From the NCBI GenBank assembly GCA_025358925.1, contig JANYHT010000010.1, positions 50,244 to 114,243 of the forward strand: 64,000 nucleotides of DNA, given 5' to 3'. Below, piece after piece: positions 53,185 through 62,398 of this stretch; position 1 is the stretch's first letter; each line of letters starts with the position of its first letter. A model generated the notes under the pieces. That model saw only the letters and a list, made by a program, of their open reading frames with translations, did no database searches and was not told the DNA's origin. Source of the stretch: Gemmatimonadaceae bacterium. Lineage in GTDB: Bacteria; Gemmatimonadota; Gemmatimonadetes; Gemmatimonadales; Gemmatimonadaceae. Made by a program: the position numbers and the translations under genes.

Positions 53185-54563
53185 GCGCGCCCCTCTCCGA
53201 GTATGGTCCAATAACGCGTCCATGCTTCAAGGCCTTCGTGCAACCGATGTATGCGAAAGAATTCGTTTGGGGCGTGATAATCTTCGTCGGCCGTGGAGAA
53301 AGAGAAGAACACCGTATCGAGTCCCATGTGGCGCTTGAATAACTCCGCAATTGGCACGGTGCCGCCCATCCGAACGATGAGCGGCCGAACCCCATACACG
53401 GCTTGCAGCGCAACGTCCGCGGCCTGCAGTGCGAAGTGATCGGTCGCAATGTGTGCTGGTCGCGCGCCGTGGTCGCCAGCTGAAATCGACAGCCGCGTGC
53501 CCGGCGGTACATGTGATTCGAGATGACGCGTGACGAGCGCGACCACATCCGCCGGATCTTGGTCTGGTACGAGTCGACACGTGATTTTGGCGTGTGCTTC
53601 GGTGGGAATGACGGTCTTCTCGCCGGGTCCTTGGTAGCCACCCCACATCCCATTTATTTCGAGCGTCGGTCGCGTCCACTGACGTTCCAACGTGGTGTAT
53701 CCTGCCTCGCCGAATGTTGCCGACGCGCCAACTTGTGCGAGATACGTGGCGTCATTGAATGGCAACGCCGCGATGTCGGCGCGCTCGGCTGCCGTGAGTT
53801 CTTGCACACGATCGTAGAACCCCGCAACAGCGACTCGCCCATCTGGTTCGTGGAGCGACGCAACTAAACTCGCCATCGCGTGCAACGCATTTGCGACGCC
53901 GCCACCGTGTCGTCCTGAATGCAAATCCTTTGACGCACCAGTGAGCGTAAACTCAAGCCCCGCCAATCCTCGGCTCGCCACGGTGAGCGATGGCTCGTCG
54001 ATGCGCCACATCGCACCATCTGCCGACAACACCACGTCGGCGGCAAGTAATTCTTTGTTGTTTTGAATAAATGCATCGAGGCTTGGACTACCGACTTCTT
54101 CTTCCCCTTCAAACATGCATTTTATGTTGATGGGCAGGCCACCGGTTGCCGCGAAAAACGCTTCAGCGACTTTGATCGGGATCAGCATGGGGCCTTTGTC
54201 GTCCGACACACCGCGCGCGTACAAACGACCGTCGCGCACCGTGGGTGTGTAAGGTGGACTGTGCCATTTATCAAGCGGATCGGGTGGCTGCACATCGTAG
54301 TGCCCGTACACCAGCACCGTGAGCTTCCCCGGTGCGCCAAGCCACTCACCGTAAACAATAGGGTTGCCGGGTGTGGGAATGGTTCGAACGGTGAACGGGC
54401 CCGCGGCAGCAAGCGCAGTGGCGACCCATTGCGCAGCGGCTGCGATATCTGGAGCATGTGCCGGATCGGTACTGACGCTCGGGATCGATGCGAACGTGAC
54501 GAGTTCGCTGAGAATGCGATCATGACTTTTCGCGAGTAACGCGAGCACGTTGTCGTTCGACAC
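53181..54563 (-). CDS. M20-family metallodipeptidase
   Basis: The 460-residue enzyme keeps the di-zinc residues: H in VLVYGHYDVQPP, D in ARGVSDDKGPML, E-E in FEGEEEVGSPSLD, D in LSADGAMW and the late H in DEDYHAPNEFFR. The dimerisation/lid domain (LHSGRHGGGVANAL) is present. It fits the cytosolic dipeptidase/carnosinase-like branch, which cleaves dipeptides or N-acyl amino acids. Its ATG overlaps the SDR stop by one base. It appears intact. Confidence 0.9.
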   Translation of the reverse strand: MSNDNVLALLAKSHDRILSELVTFASIPSVSTDPAHAPDIAAAAQWVATALAAAGPFTVRTIPTPGNPIVYGEWLGAPGKLTVLVYGHYDVQPPDPLDKWHSPPYTPTVRDGRLYARGVSDDKGPMLIPIKVAEAFFAATGGLPINIKCMFEGEEEVGSPSLDAFIQNNKELLAADVVLSADGAMWRIDEPSLTVASRGLAGLEFTLTGASKDLHSGRHGGGVANALHAMASLVASLHEPDGRVAVAGFYDRVQELTAAERADIAALPFNDATYLAQVGASATFGEAGYTTLERQWTRPTLEINGMWGGYQGPGEKTVIPTEAHAKITCRLVPDQDPADVVALVTRHLESHVPPGTRLSISAGDHGARPAHIATDHFALQAADVALQAVYGVRPLIVRMGGTVPIAELFKRHMGLDTVFFSFSTADEDYHAPNEFFRIHRLHEGLEAWTRYWTILGEGRA

Positions 54564-55330
54564 TACTTACCGCCGTCGATAGATATGACTTGACCAGTGA
54601 TCCAGTTTGCATGCTCAGAGGCGAAGAAAAGCACGCCGTAGGCGATGTCCTCGACCGTGCCCAGACGTTTGAGTGCAATACGATCTACCAGTGCACGTTG
54701 GCCTTCGTCTCCGTACGATTCCCACTGCCGCTCCGTTGCTGCGTTGGAGCGTACAAATCCTGGCGCGATATTATTGACCGTAATGCCCCACGGCCCGAGT
54801 TCGTGTGCGAGCTGACGGGTGAGTCCAATCTGCGCGGCCTTTGCCGATGCGTACGCCTGGATGCCCGTGAGACTGATGCCAAGGCCCGCGCCGCTCGAAA
54901 TATTCACAATGCGACCAAACCGCGCAGTCTTCATGCTGGGCGCAACCGCCTGCGCGAAGAAAAACACGCCGCGCACATTGACGTCGTAAATGCTTTGCCA
55001 TTCATCGGGCGTCACGTCTTCAAGCGGGCGCCCGATCTGCCCCAATACACCACCGGCGTTGTTGACCAAAATATCCACGCGATCAGTCGCAGCGATTGCT
55101 TCGGCAACGAACGCGTCGACCGCGAGTTTGTCGCGAATATCCACTCCACGCGTGATGCACGTGCCTCCCGCGTTGACACACTGCCGCGCGGTTTCGTACA
55201 GTTCGTCTTCGAGAATGTCGCACGCCCACACGTTGGCACCACGTTCAGCGAGGGCGACGCTAATCGCGCGTCCAAAGCCGTGCGCAGCGCCCGTGACAAT
55301 CGCCGTCTTACCCGTGAACTCAATATTCAT
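54563..55330 (-). CDS. Short-chain dehydrogenase/reductase
   Basis: The 255-residue SDR shows the cofactor loop TGAAHGFGRAISVAL, ACDILEDEL (acidic residue favouring NAD), NNAGGV, the catalytic S-Y-K in NISSGAGLG and YASAKAAQIGL, and the C-terminal GQVISIDGGK. It would oxidise or reduce a hydroxy or keto group of an intermediate. Its ATG overlaps the next gene's stop by 4 bp, so all genes here are translated together. Confidence 0.9.
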   Translation of the reverse strand: MNIEFTGKTAIVTGAAHGFGRAISVALAERGANVWACDILEDELYETARQCVNAGGTCITRGVDIRDKLAVDAFVAEAIAATDRVDILVNNAGGVLGQIGRPLEDVTPDEWQSIYDVNVRGVFFFAQAVAPSMKTARFGRIVNISSGAGLGISLTGIQAYASAKAAQIGLTRQLAHELGPWGITVNNIAPGFVRSNAATERQWESYGDEGQRALVDRIALKRLGTVEDIAYGVLFFASEHANWITGQVISIDGGK

Positions 55331-56334
55331 GGTTGTACCATGGCACGTAACGTGTCGATCGATTGCGTACGGACGCCGTGTTCGATGTCGTGAATGAGCT
55401 GCACAAGGCGCGCGGTCAGTGGCGTCGCAACGCCACTCTCGCGTCCGAGCGTAACAACCATGCCAAGCTGCGCATCAACTTCCGTTGGACGCTTCCGCAC
55501 ACTTAAGTCACGCCAGATACCACTGTGCGTTTTAGCGGACCGACGATTGAATGCCACCAAATCATCGAGCGATTGCTCAGCGGCGCCGGGCGCCGACTCT
55601 GGTAAATACGCGGTCGGGTCGAATCCGTTAAACGCTTCGGGCGTGACACCGCGCGCTGCAGCCACCGACAACATTTCGCGCGCCAATGCGATGTACAATG
55701 CACGAAACGCGGGTTGCGCGAGTGCATCGGCGATACTGTCATTTGTGAGCGCCGTGGCAAACAACATCGCCCCGTACGCTTCTTTGCCCCACAAATAGCC
55801 CCAAATGTTGGCCGTTGCGATTGCATGTTCGTCAAAGTCTCGCCATGCATCGCGGATCGCGATCGTGCGCGGCGTGATGCGACTGTCAATCTCGCCAACG
55901 ACAACTGCGCCTCGTCCGGCGTAGTGAATAACACCGGGCTCGATATAGTCCGCACCAAAGTTTACGAATGCGCCCACCGTACGTTCCGCCCCAATGAGTG
56001 CGGCAATCGCCAACTCATTCAATCCATTTTGCGCTGAGACGACGCATCCGTTTGCGCTGAGGTGTGGCTGCAGAGCGCGCACCGCGACTTCGGTGTGATG
56101 CGCTTTCGTTGCGAGGAGGATCGTGTCCCACTCTCCAACGATTGCGTCAGGCGCAAAGGTTGGAACGCGCAGAGAAAATTCGGCGATGGGACCGGTAATT
56201 CGTATCCCATCACGCATGATCGCATCGACGTGCTCGCGCACCGCATCGACCATGGTCACGTCGTGACCGGCCCGCGCCAGAAACGCGCCCATGGTACCGC
56301 CAATCGCACCGGCGCCCCAGATGAGAAATTTCAT
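55327..56334 (-). CDS. Ketopantoate reductase-like (PanE/ApbA) dehydrogenase
   Basis: From ATG 56334 the 335-residue protein has the Rossmann start FLIWGAGAIGGTMGAFLARA, the lysine-bearing ILLATKAHHTEVAVRAL and SAQNGLNELAIAALIG. A C-terminal helical domain (LRHIxx-type, here KRPTEVDAQLGMVVTLGRES) completes it. PanE reduces ketopantoate for CoA synthesis, but paralogues in catabolic operons act on other 2-keto or hydroxy acids. With a creatininase-like enzyme, an SDR, a peptidase and a permease around it, a catabolic role is more likely. Confidence 0.85.
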   Translation of the reverse strand: MKFLIWGAGAIGGTMGAFLARAGHDVTMVDAVREHVDAIMRDGIRITGPIAEFSLRVPTFAPDAIVGEWDTILLATKAHHTEVAVRALQPHLSANGCVVSAQNGLNELAIAALIGAERTVGAFVNFGADYIEPGVIHYAGRGAVVVGEIDSRITPRTIAIRDAWRDFDEHAIATANIWGYLWGKEAYGAMLFATALTNDSIADALAQPAFRALYIALAREMLSVAAARGVTPEAFNGFDPTAYLPESAPGAAEQSLDDLVAFNRRSAKTHSGIWRDLSVRKRPTEVDAQLGMVVTLGRESGVATPLTARLVQLIHDIEHGVRTQSIDTLRAMVQP

Positions 56335-56348
56335 AGTCGTCTGCTTCG

Positions 56349-57059
56349 TTACGACGCAGTGCCCCACGTTCCATTCAGCAACGCGCGCGTTTCTTCCACG
56401 GCAACTTGCCACAACGCGAGCATGTCGCTGTCGGATCGTTGATAGAGACCGCCATAGTTACCGTCGCCGAGGTAAGCACGTAGGGCAACGGGGTCGAGGA
56501 TGCGCACGCGCGCGAGGTCTACCATTGGCCGTTGTGAAGTCGGCATGTCGACACCCGGCAATCGCGTCCACGGAAAATTTTCCATCCACGATCCGTGTGA
56601 GGCGACTGGATCGATGGCCTGCACCTTGGCCCAGGTGTTCGGCGCGTTCCACCAATTGTGAAACATCACTTTGCACTCTGGGTGATCGGCGGACCATTCT
56701 GGCACGAACTGTTGCACGGCGCTGTTGCCACCGTGCCCATTTACGATCAGAATGCGACGGAAGCCGGAGTGTGCCATGCCGTCGAGAATGTCGCGTACGA
56801 CCTGTAGATGGGTTTCAACGCGGAGTGAAATCGATCCCGGAAATTCACGGAAGTATGGCGTGACGCCATATGGCAATACAGGAAAGACTGGCACGCCCAG
56901 TGGCTCAGCGGCATCAAGCGCGACGCGCTCCGGCAGAATGCAGTCCACCGTGAGACGCAGATGACTGTGTTGTTCGGTGCTCCCAAGGGGGAGCACGGCG
57001 CGGTCGTCGTGACGAAGGTATGCTTCAACCTGCATCCAGTTCATGTCGCTGATGCGCAT
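56349..57059 (-). CDS. Creatininase-family amidohydrolase
   Basis: The 236-residue protein keeps the metal ligands of creatininase/FAPy-deformylase-type enzymes: LPLGSTEQHSHLRLTVDCIL (Glu, His, Asp), LIVNGHGGNSAVQQFVPEW and VASHGSWMENFP. These enzymes hydrolyse cyclic or linear amides such as creatinine. ATG 57059 is the likely start; upstream in-frame codons would run into the divergent gene's control region. It is the first gene of the minus-strand run and could open or deamidate the imported compound. Confidence 0.87.
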   Translation of the reverse strand: MRISDMNWMQVEAYLRHDDRAVLPLGSTEQHSHLRLTVDCILPERVALDAAEPLGVPVFPVLPYGVTPYFREFPGSISLRVETHLQVVRDILDGMAHSGFRRILIVNGHGGNSAVQQFVPEWSADHPECKVMFHNWWNAPNTWAKVQAIDPVASHGSWMENFPWTRLPGVDMPTSQRPMVDLARVRILDPVALRAYLGDGNYGGLYQRSDSDMLALWQVAVEETRALLNGTWGTAS

Positions 57060-57148
57060 ATTGATGTGTTCGTGAAGGCGAACTGGTGGTTTAGCCGTGT
57101 CATCGATCCTGGCGTACGTTTCTTCTCGACAACTTACGGGTTCTCCAT

Positions 57149-59248
57149 ATGTGTCGTAAGCGTTCTGGTTCTTCGCAGCGCACGTTTTTCGGCGCGCTAA
57201 TTTTCGCATCCATCACCTTGACGTCCTGCGCACCACGCGTCTCGTCACCCGCACTCGCGGGCGATTGGGATGCATATATCGCGACGGGCTCGAATGCGCG
57301 AGAAGGGTTCGAAGGGTGGCGACGGATGGGGTTTGCGCACTTTGTGAGCGGTGATTCCGGCGTGACGGGATTGGTCCGACGTCGCACCGGCGAAGCAATG
57401 CTTGACGTGACGCACGTAGTTGCTCGCGCGGACTCCATCTTGCTCACCGGGAGTGGAGAGCAGTCGCTTCAAGCCGCATGGCACGGCGACACCCTGTCGG
57501 GCGTGATGCTGACTGCGGGAAAGCCATCTGGACGACGGATGCGTTTGGTGCGCCGTTCGACGCCGTTTGTCGTGGAGCAGTCGTATGCGTTGTGGCCCGG
57601 CGCGGTCTCTGATTCGCAGTACACGGTGTCAGAAGATACGCTGGTCTTTATGAAGACGCGCGACGGCGCACGGCTTGTCAGCTACGTTGCGCGTCCAGTC
57701 GGCGACGGTCCATTCGGTGTGGTGCTGCAGCGCACACCGTACACGCGCATTCTTCATTCGGCGGGTCAGTATTGGGCGTCACGCGGCTACATCTTCGTGG
57801 CGCAGCACGTGCGCGGTCGTGATGTGTCGGACGGCAAAGATTTTGGTGATTACGATACTGACGTTCGGGATGGCTACGACGCGGTTGAGTGGGCCGCAAC
57901 GTTGCCCGGCGCGAACGGTCGCGTTGGCATGATCGGACACTCCGACGAAGGTCGACTGGCGTGGTACGCCGCTGTGAGCGCGCCGCCGCATCTCGCCGCG
58001 ATTGCGCCGTCGGCCGCGACCGGTGATCCATGGCGCATCGTACCCTACGAGGACATGGTGTTTTCGCCCATCGACGTGGCGTGGGCGTGCTTAATGCGCG
58101 CGCGCACTTTGCAAAATATCAGCGACCTCGACATCGGTGCGGCACTCAAGCATCTCCCACTTACCGATCTTCCTCAACAACTCGGCTGCGGCGACGTGCC
58201 GTTGTGGAATCGATGGATTGCGCATCCGACGCTCGATGCCTACTGGCGCGAACACGCGGTGTCGACGAACATCGCGAAAGTGAAAGCGCCGGTGCTACAA
58301 ATTTCCGGTTGGTACGATGACTCGCGCGGACCGATCGACTATACGAACGCGCTTAATAAAGTTGTCGGGCATCCGTACATCCGGTTGGTGATGGGACCAG
58401 GCGCGCATAAGGGTGTCGACTACGTTGCGGGAGAATTTGGACCGCAGTCACGCGTGGACACTCGGCGCCTGCAGTTGCGCTGGTTTGATCACTATCTGTT
58501 GGGAAAAGACAACGGCATTGATCGCGAACCGCCCGTAGACATTTTCGTATTGGGCGACAACACGTGGCGAAAAGAGGCGGCATGGCCGCTCATGCGCGCG
58601 GTCAATATGCAATGGTATGTGTCGTCTGGTGGACGCGCGAACACGAGTGCGGGCGACGGGCTGCTCGATACCGTTCCTCCGCGCGGCGCCGTGGCCGACA
58701 CGTTCACGTACGATCCGGCCAACCCAACTCCATTTCTTATTGATTCACGCGAACTGGAAACATCGCTCAACGAAGATTTTACGGCGCTCAATGCGTCGCG
58801 GCACGACGCGTTGGTGTTTACATCGAAGCCACTCACAAAATCCATCGAAGTGACTGGGCAAATGTCTGCCACGCTGTGGGCGGCGACTGATGCGAAGGAC
58901 ACCGATTGGAATGTGATGCTGTTGGATGTGTTTCCCGACGGACATGCGGAGCGGGTGCAGGACGGCGTGGCACGCGCGCGCTTTCGTCAGGGCTTTGACC
59001 GCGAAGTGCTGCTGAAGCCGGGAAGTGTTGAGCGATACGACATCGACGTGTGGTTTACGTCGCGCGTATTCTCACCCGGTCATCGGCTGCGCGTGAGCGT
59101 ATCGTCCGCGCTATTCCCCAAGTATGATCGCAACCTCAATACGGGTGGGAATAACGAACGGGATAGCACGTTCGTTGTGGCGCATCAACGCCTGCTGCAT
59201 GACACTGAGCATCCGTCGCACGTCGTGTTGCCAGTGATCGTGCGGTAG
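57149..59248 (+). CDS. CocE/NonD-family (S15) serine hydrolase, lipoprotein
   Basis: The 699-residue protein has a lipoprotein-type leader (FFGALIFASITLTSCAP) and an extra domain of about 150 residues. An S15/CocE alpha/beta hydrolase follows: VVLQRTPYTR, YIFVAQHVRGRDVSDGKDFG and the nucleophile elbow VGMIGHSDEGRLAWYAAV. The acid and His lie in QISGWYDDSRGPIDY and MGPGAHKGVDY. The C-terminal jelly-roll (IEVTGQMSATLWAATDAKDT and beyond) is present. The elbow reads GHSDEG rather than the common GxSYxG. It would cleave acyl esters or X-Pro amides outside the inner membrane. Confidence 0.88.
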   Translation: MCRKRSGSSQRTFFGALIFASITLTSCAPRVSSPALAGDWDAYIATGSNAREGFEGWRRMGFAHFVSGDSGVTGLVRRRTGEAMLDVTHVVARADSILLTGSGEQSLQAAWHGDTLSGVMLTAGKPSGRRMRLVRRSTPFVVEQSYALWPGAVSDSQYTVSEDTLVFMKTRDGARLVSYVARPVGDGPFGVVLQRTPYTRILHSAGQYWASRGYIFVAQHVRGRDVSDGKDFGDYDTDVRDGYDAVEWAATLPGANGRVGMIGHSDEGRLAWYAAVSAPPHLAAIAPSAATGDPWRIVPYEDMVFSPIDVAWACLMRARTLQNISDLDIGAALKHLPLTDLPQQLGCGDVPLWNRWIAHPTLDAYWREHAVSTNIAKVKAPVLQISGWYDDSRGPIDYTNALNKVVGHPYIRLVMGPGAHKGVDYVAGEFGPQSRVDTRRLQLRWFDHYLLGKDNGIDREPPVDIFVLGDNTWRKEAAWPLMRAVNMQWYVSSGGRANTSAGDGLLDTVPPRGAVADTFTYDPANPTPFLIDSRELETSLNEDFTALNASRHDALVFTSKPLTKSIEVTGQMSATLWAATDAKDTDWNVMLLDVFPDGHAERVQDGVARARFRQGFDREVLLKPGSVERYDIDVWFTSRVFSPGHRLRVSVSSALFPKYDRNLNTGGNNERDSTFVVAHQRLLHDTEHPSHVVLPVIVR

Positions 59249-59305
59249 CGCGTGGTACAATTCGACCTGCTTTCCCGTTGCGGCTTTCCTCCACCTCCCG
59301 TTCAT

Positions 59306-60883
59306 ATGCGCCAAACACTTCGCAGGCTCGCCGTTCTTTCGTTCGTCGCTGCGCCCATTGCGCACGCGCAACCGTCGAAATCGCCCGTGGCAAAATCGCC
59401 CGTGGCGAAATCGCCAAGTATTCCGGCCGCGATGTCGGTCATCACTGAGGCCGATCTCAAACGCGATCTCTACAAAATGGCCGGCCTCGAGATGCGCGGA
59501 CGTGAGGCGGGCACAAACGACGAGATGCGCGCGTCAATGTGGCTCGCCGACGAGATGCGCAAAATCGGCCTTGCACCCGCGGGTACTGACGGCAGCTATT
59601 TCCAGTGGTGGAACATGAAGCGCACGCGTGTTTCCACTGTGTCGAGCGCCATCAAGATCGGTGCACGGACCATGATGCTGTGGACGGAGATCGTGCCGAA
59701 CGGGAATGGAGCGGTAGATGTCAGTGGGACAACGGTGTGGGCCGGCGATGGCAGCGACAGCACCATCGATGTGCGCGGAAAAATCGCGATCGCATCGATG
59801 ATCGCGCCCGCTACGCCAGTGCGAGCCGAAGGTACATACTCCTTTGAGTATCGCTACGCCACGGCGGCGGTGCAGGCCACCAACGCACGGTTTGCACGAC
59901 GTGGTGCGCTCGCGGTCATTATCGTTGCGGATTCCACGGCGAACATCGCGTTTGACGGCGTGGCCGCGATTCGCGCACGCGGTGCGTACGACGTCGAAGG
60001 TGGCATTCCGCGTTTTGCACCAGTGACAGCGGCAGGTCGTGGAGGGCGCGCTGATGGTGCTGGTGGTCCGCCTGCTGCACCCACGCCGAGCTTTCTCATG
60101 CGTCAGTCTCAGTTGTCCTCGCTGCGCGCGGGCAACGAACCGGCATCGGTCAAGATCAATATCGAAGTGTTCGATGCGCCGTCCGTCAACGTAGTTGGCG
60201 TCATCAAAGGTACTGATCCAAAGCTGCGTGACGAATACGTGCTTTACAGCTCACACCAAGATCACGACGGCGTGCGATTCGCCATCAATGGCGACTCCAC
60301 GTGGAGTGGCGCCGATGATAATGGCTCGGTAAGCGTCGCGCTGCTCGCGATCGCGCGAGCATTCAAGAAGCAGCCCAGCAAGCGCTCCGTACTATTTGTC
60401 TATCACGGCGCGGAAGAGCGTGGCTTGTTGGGATCACGGTGGCACGCGGCCCATCCGGTTGTACCCTTGGCGAGTATTGTCGCTGTGCTCAACGGCGATA
60501 TGATTGGTCGCAACAACCCGGACTCCGCGAGCCTGCTGGGCATTCAGCCACCGCATCGCAATTCGAGCGAATTGGTGGAGATGGCGCTCAAGGCCAATAA
60601 CCTGACCGGCAAGTTCAAGCTTGATTCATTGTGGGATCGTCCAACGCACCCAGAAGGTTGGTATTTTCGCAGCGATCACGTGCCGTACGCGCGCCTTAAC
60701 GTGCCGGCCATTGAGTACTCCACGAATTTGCACGCCGACTACCACACACCGCGCGACAAACCGGCGGCCATCAATTATCCAAAGCTCACGCGCATGACGC
60801 AGTGGATGTATCTCACCGGTTGGTTTGTAGCAAACAATCCGAAGCGTCCAGCAATCGATCAAGGCTTTCAGCTCGAACGGTAA
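59306..60883 (+). CDS. Exported M28-family zinc peptidase
   Basis: From ATG 59306 the 525-residue protein has a signal peptide (LAVLSFVAAPIAHAQ), then a repeated linker SKSPVAKSPVAKSP. The M28 domain has zinc ligands in LYSSHQDHDGVRF, WSGADDNGSVSVALL, YHGAEERGLLGSRW, VLNGDMIGRN and STNLHADYHTPRD. A PA-like insert precedes the catalytic half. It would act as an aminopeptidase outside the inner membrane. It ends before a long perfect hairpin. Confidence 0.92.
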   Translation: MRQTLRRLAVLSFVAAPIAHAQPSKSPVAKSPVAKSPSIPAAMSVITEADLKRDLYKMAGLEMRGREAGTNDEMRASMWLADEMRKIGLAPAGTDGSYFQWWNMKRTRVSTVSSAIKIGARTMMLWTEIVPNGNGAVDVSGTTVWAGDGSDSTIDVRGKIAIASMIAPATPVRAEGTYSFEYRYATAAVQATNARFARRGALAVIIVADSTANIAFDGVAAIRARGAYDVEGGIPRFAPVTAAGRGGRADGAGGPPAAPTPSFLMRQSQLSSLRAGNEPASVKINIEVFDAPSVNVVGVIKGTDPKLRDEYVLYSSHQDHDGVRFAINGDSTWSGADDNGSVSVALLAIARAFKKQPSKRSVLFVYHGAEERGLLGSRWHAAHPVVPLASIVAVLNGDMIGRNNPDSASLLGIQPPHRNSSELVEMALKANNLTGKFKLDSLWDRPTHPEGWYFRSDHVPYARLNVPAIEYSTNLHADYHTPRDKPAAINYPKLTRMTQWMYLTGWFVANNPKRPAIDQGFQLER

Positions 60884-60924
60884 CTCGTAACGGGCGCGTA
60901 TAGGAACAGAATACTCGGGTACGA

Positions 60925-60975
60925 CGCGGATACAACGAATAGCAAGAACTTTTTGGTGGTTTCGTTGTATCCGCG
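60925..60975. terminator. Perfect 15-bp hairpin between convergent genes
   Basis: CGCGGATACAACGAA (60925-60939) pairs exactly with TTCGTTGTATCCGCG (60961-60975) over a 21-nt loop. It separates the M28 gene (ends 60883) from the convergent TldE gene (ends 60995). The symmetry suits a bidirectional terminator. TGTATCCGCG also occurs at 50047-50056. Confidence 0.6.
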
Positions 60976-60994
60976 CGATTCCCGTTCAACAACC

Positions 60995-62398
60995 CTACAC
61001 AGCGTCTGATAAACTCGAAAAGTTAAAATCCTTCACGCGCAACGCCGGCATCACCTGGCCCGCCGCTGTTCGCTCGGCTTTACCAATTTCTTCAATCTTG
61101 CTGAGCATGAACAATGGGCTTTCGTTCCACCGAAAGTTCTTGAGCGCCTGCGTGATCTTGCCCTTCTCAATTAAAAATGTGCCGTCGCGCGTGAGGCCCG
61201 TCAGCATCACCGTGCGCTGATCGAGCGAGCGAATGTAGAAAAAGTGCGTGACGAGAATGCCGCGCTCACAACCCGCGATGAGGTCTTCGGTGCTCTTGGT
61301 GCCACCGACAAACTTCAGCCCCCCGCCACGACCGCCGCCACCGCCACCGCCACCACGTCCGCCGCCGCTATTGGTCGCTTGCTTGCCCTGCTTCTGCGCC
61401 CAAAAACGATCATAAGAATAATTTTTTAGAATGCCGTTTTCGACGTACACGACGCGGCGCAATGGCAATCCTTCCGCATCAAATGGCTGTGCGAGTAGAT
61501 CAGGGTCGAAGGGATCTGACAACATCGTGACCCGTTCATCAGCAATTTTTTCGCCCAGCTTCGTGCCACCCGTCGCTTTGCTAAACGTGCCGCGCCCTTC
61601 GTCATTCGCGCGCGCGTTGAACGCCCCAACTAACAACGGCATGATGTCCGCGACCGCCTGCGGTTCGAGCACTACCGTCCACATCCCCGGCTCGATCGCC
61701 TTCGGACTTTTACTCGCGACCGCTTTCTGTGCGGCCACACGACCAAGGGCCGCAGGCTCGAGCAAACTCCAATCACGCGCTCCTGCACTCGCCCAACCCG
61801 AGCCGGTGGCATCCGGTGTACGTGCGGTGGTGGAAAGATCAGCATCACTCGTGCGATGATACGCAAACAAGCCCTTGCTGTTCGCTACCGCGTTTGCACT
61901 CACGTTCGCGCGCAAGAATCCTGCAACAAACACCTTGCCGACGCTTTGCCCCGCTGCTTCCGCGGCAGTAATTGTTTGCTGCGCCGCCGTTGCACGCGCT
62001 TCGGGCGTTAGCTCTGCCGTCTTCTCGAAATAACTATTTACGGGGACATACGTTTGCGGCCCCAACTCCGGCATCGCCTCCGGATCTTCCGGACTTAACT
62101 TTGCCAAACGCTCGGCCAAATCGACTGTACGTTGCAAACTGTCGTCGTCAAGAATGTTTGTAGATGCAGACGCGCGCCGTTTGCCCACCGTTGACGTCAC
62201 GGTGATTGTCGTGTTGGTCGTTCCACCACTCGTGGTAATTTCGTTACCAGCAAAGCGCGTGTTACCGCTCCAGCCACTCGTAATGTTTACCCGTGTTTCG
62301 TCGGCCTTCGCAAATGACAACACACGATCTGCTAGGGTTTTTGCTTGTTCGCGCGAGAGATATTCGACACCCGGCGCGAAGAGAGAACGGAGTGTCAT
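60995..62398 (-). CDS. pmbA: TldE/PmbA-family peptidase subunit
   Basis: The 467-residue protein has the TldD/PmbA fold: LADRVLSFAKADETRVNITS, FAGNEITTSGGT, SKGLFAYHRTSDADLS, VLEPQAVADIMPLL, VTMLSDPFDPDLLAQPFDAE and VENGILKNYSYDRFWAQK. TldE lacks the zinc site and pairs with TldD to form a protease that trims modified peptides. A glycine run (GGGRGGGGGGGGRGGG, near residue 350) is unusual. Its ATG overlaps the TldD stop by 4 bp. Confidence 0.92.
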   Translation of the reverse strand: MTLRSLFAPGVEYLSREQAKTLADRVLSFAKADETRVNITSGWSGNTRFAGNEITTSGGTTNTTITVTSTVGKRRASASTNILDDDSLQRTVDLAERLAKLSPEDPEAMPELGPQTYVPVNSYFEKTAELTPEARATAAQQTITAAEAAGQSVGKVFVAGFLRANVSANAVANSKGLFAYHRTSDADLSTTARTPDATGSGWASAGARDWSLLEPAALGRVAAQKAVASKSPKAIEPGMWTVVLEPQAVADIMPLLVGAFNARANDEGRGTFSKATGGTKLGEKIADERVTMLSDPFDPDLLAQPFDAEGLPLRRVVYVENGILKNYSYDRFWAQKQGKQATNSGGGRGGGGGGGGRGGGLKFVGGTKSTEDLIAGCERGILVTHFFYIRSLDQRTVMLTGLTRDGTFLIEKGKITQALKNFRWNESPLFMLSKIEEIGKAERTAAGQVMPALRVKDFNFSSLSDAV

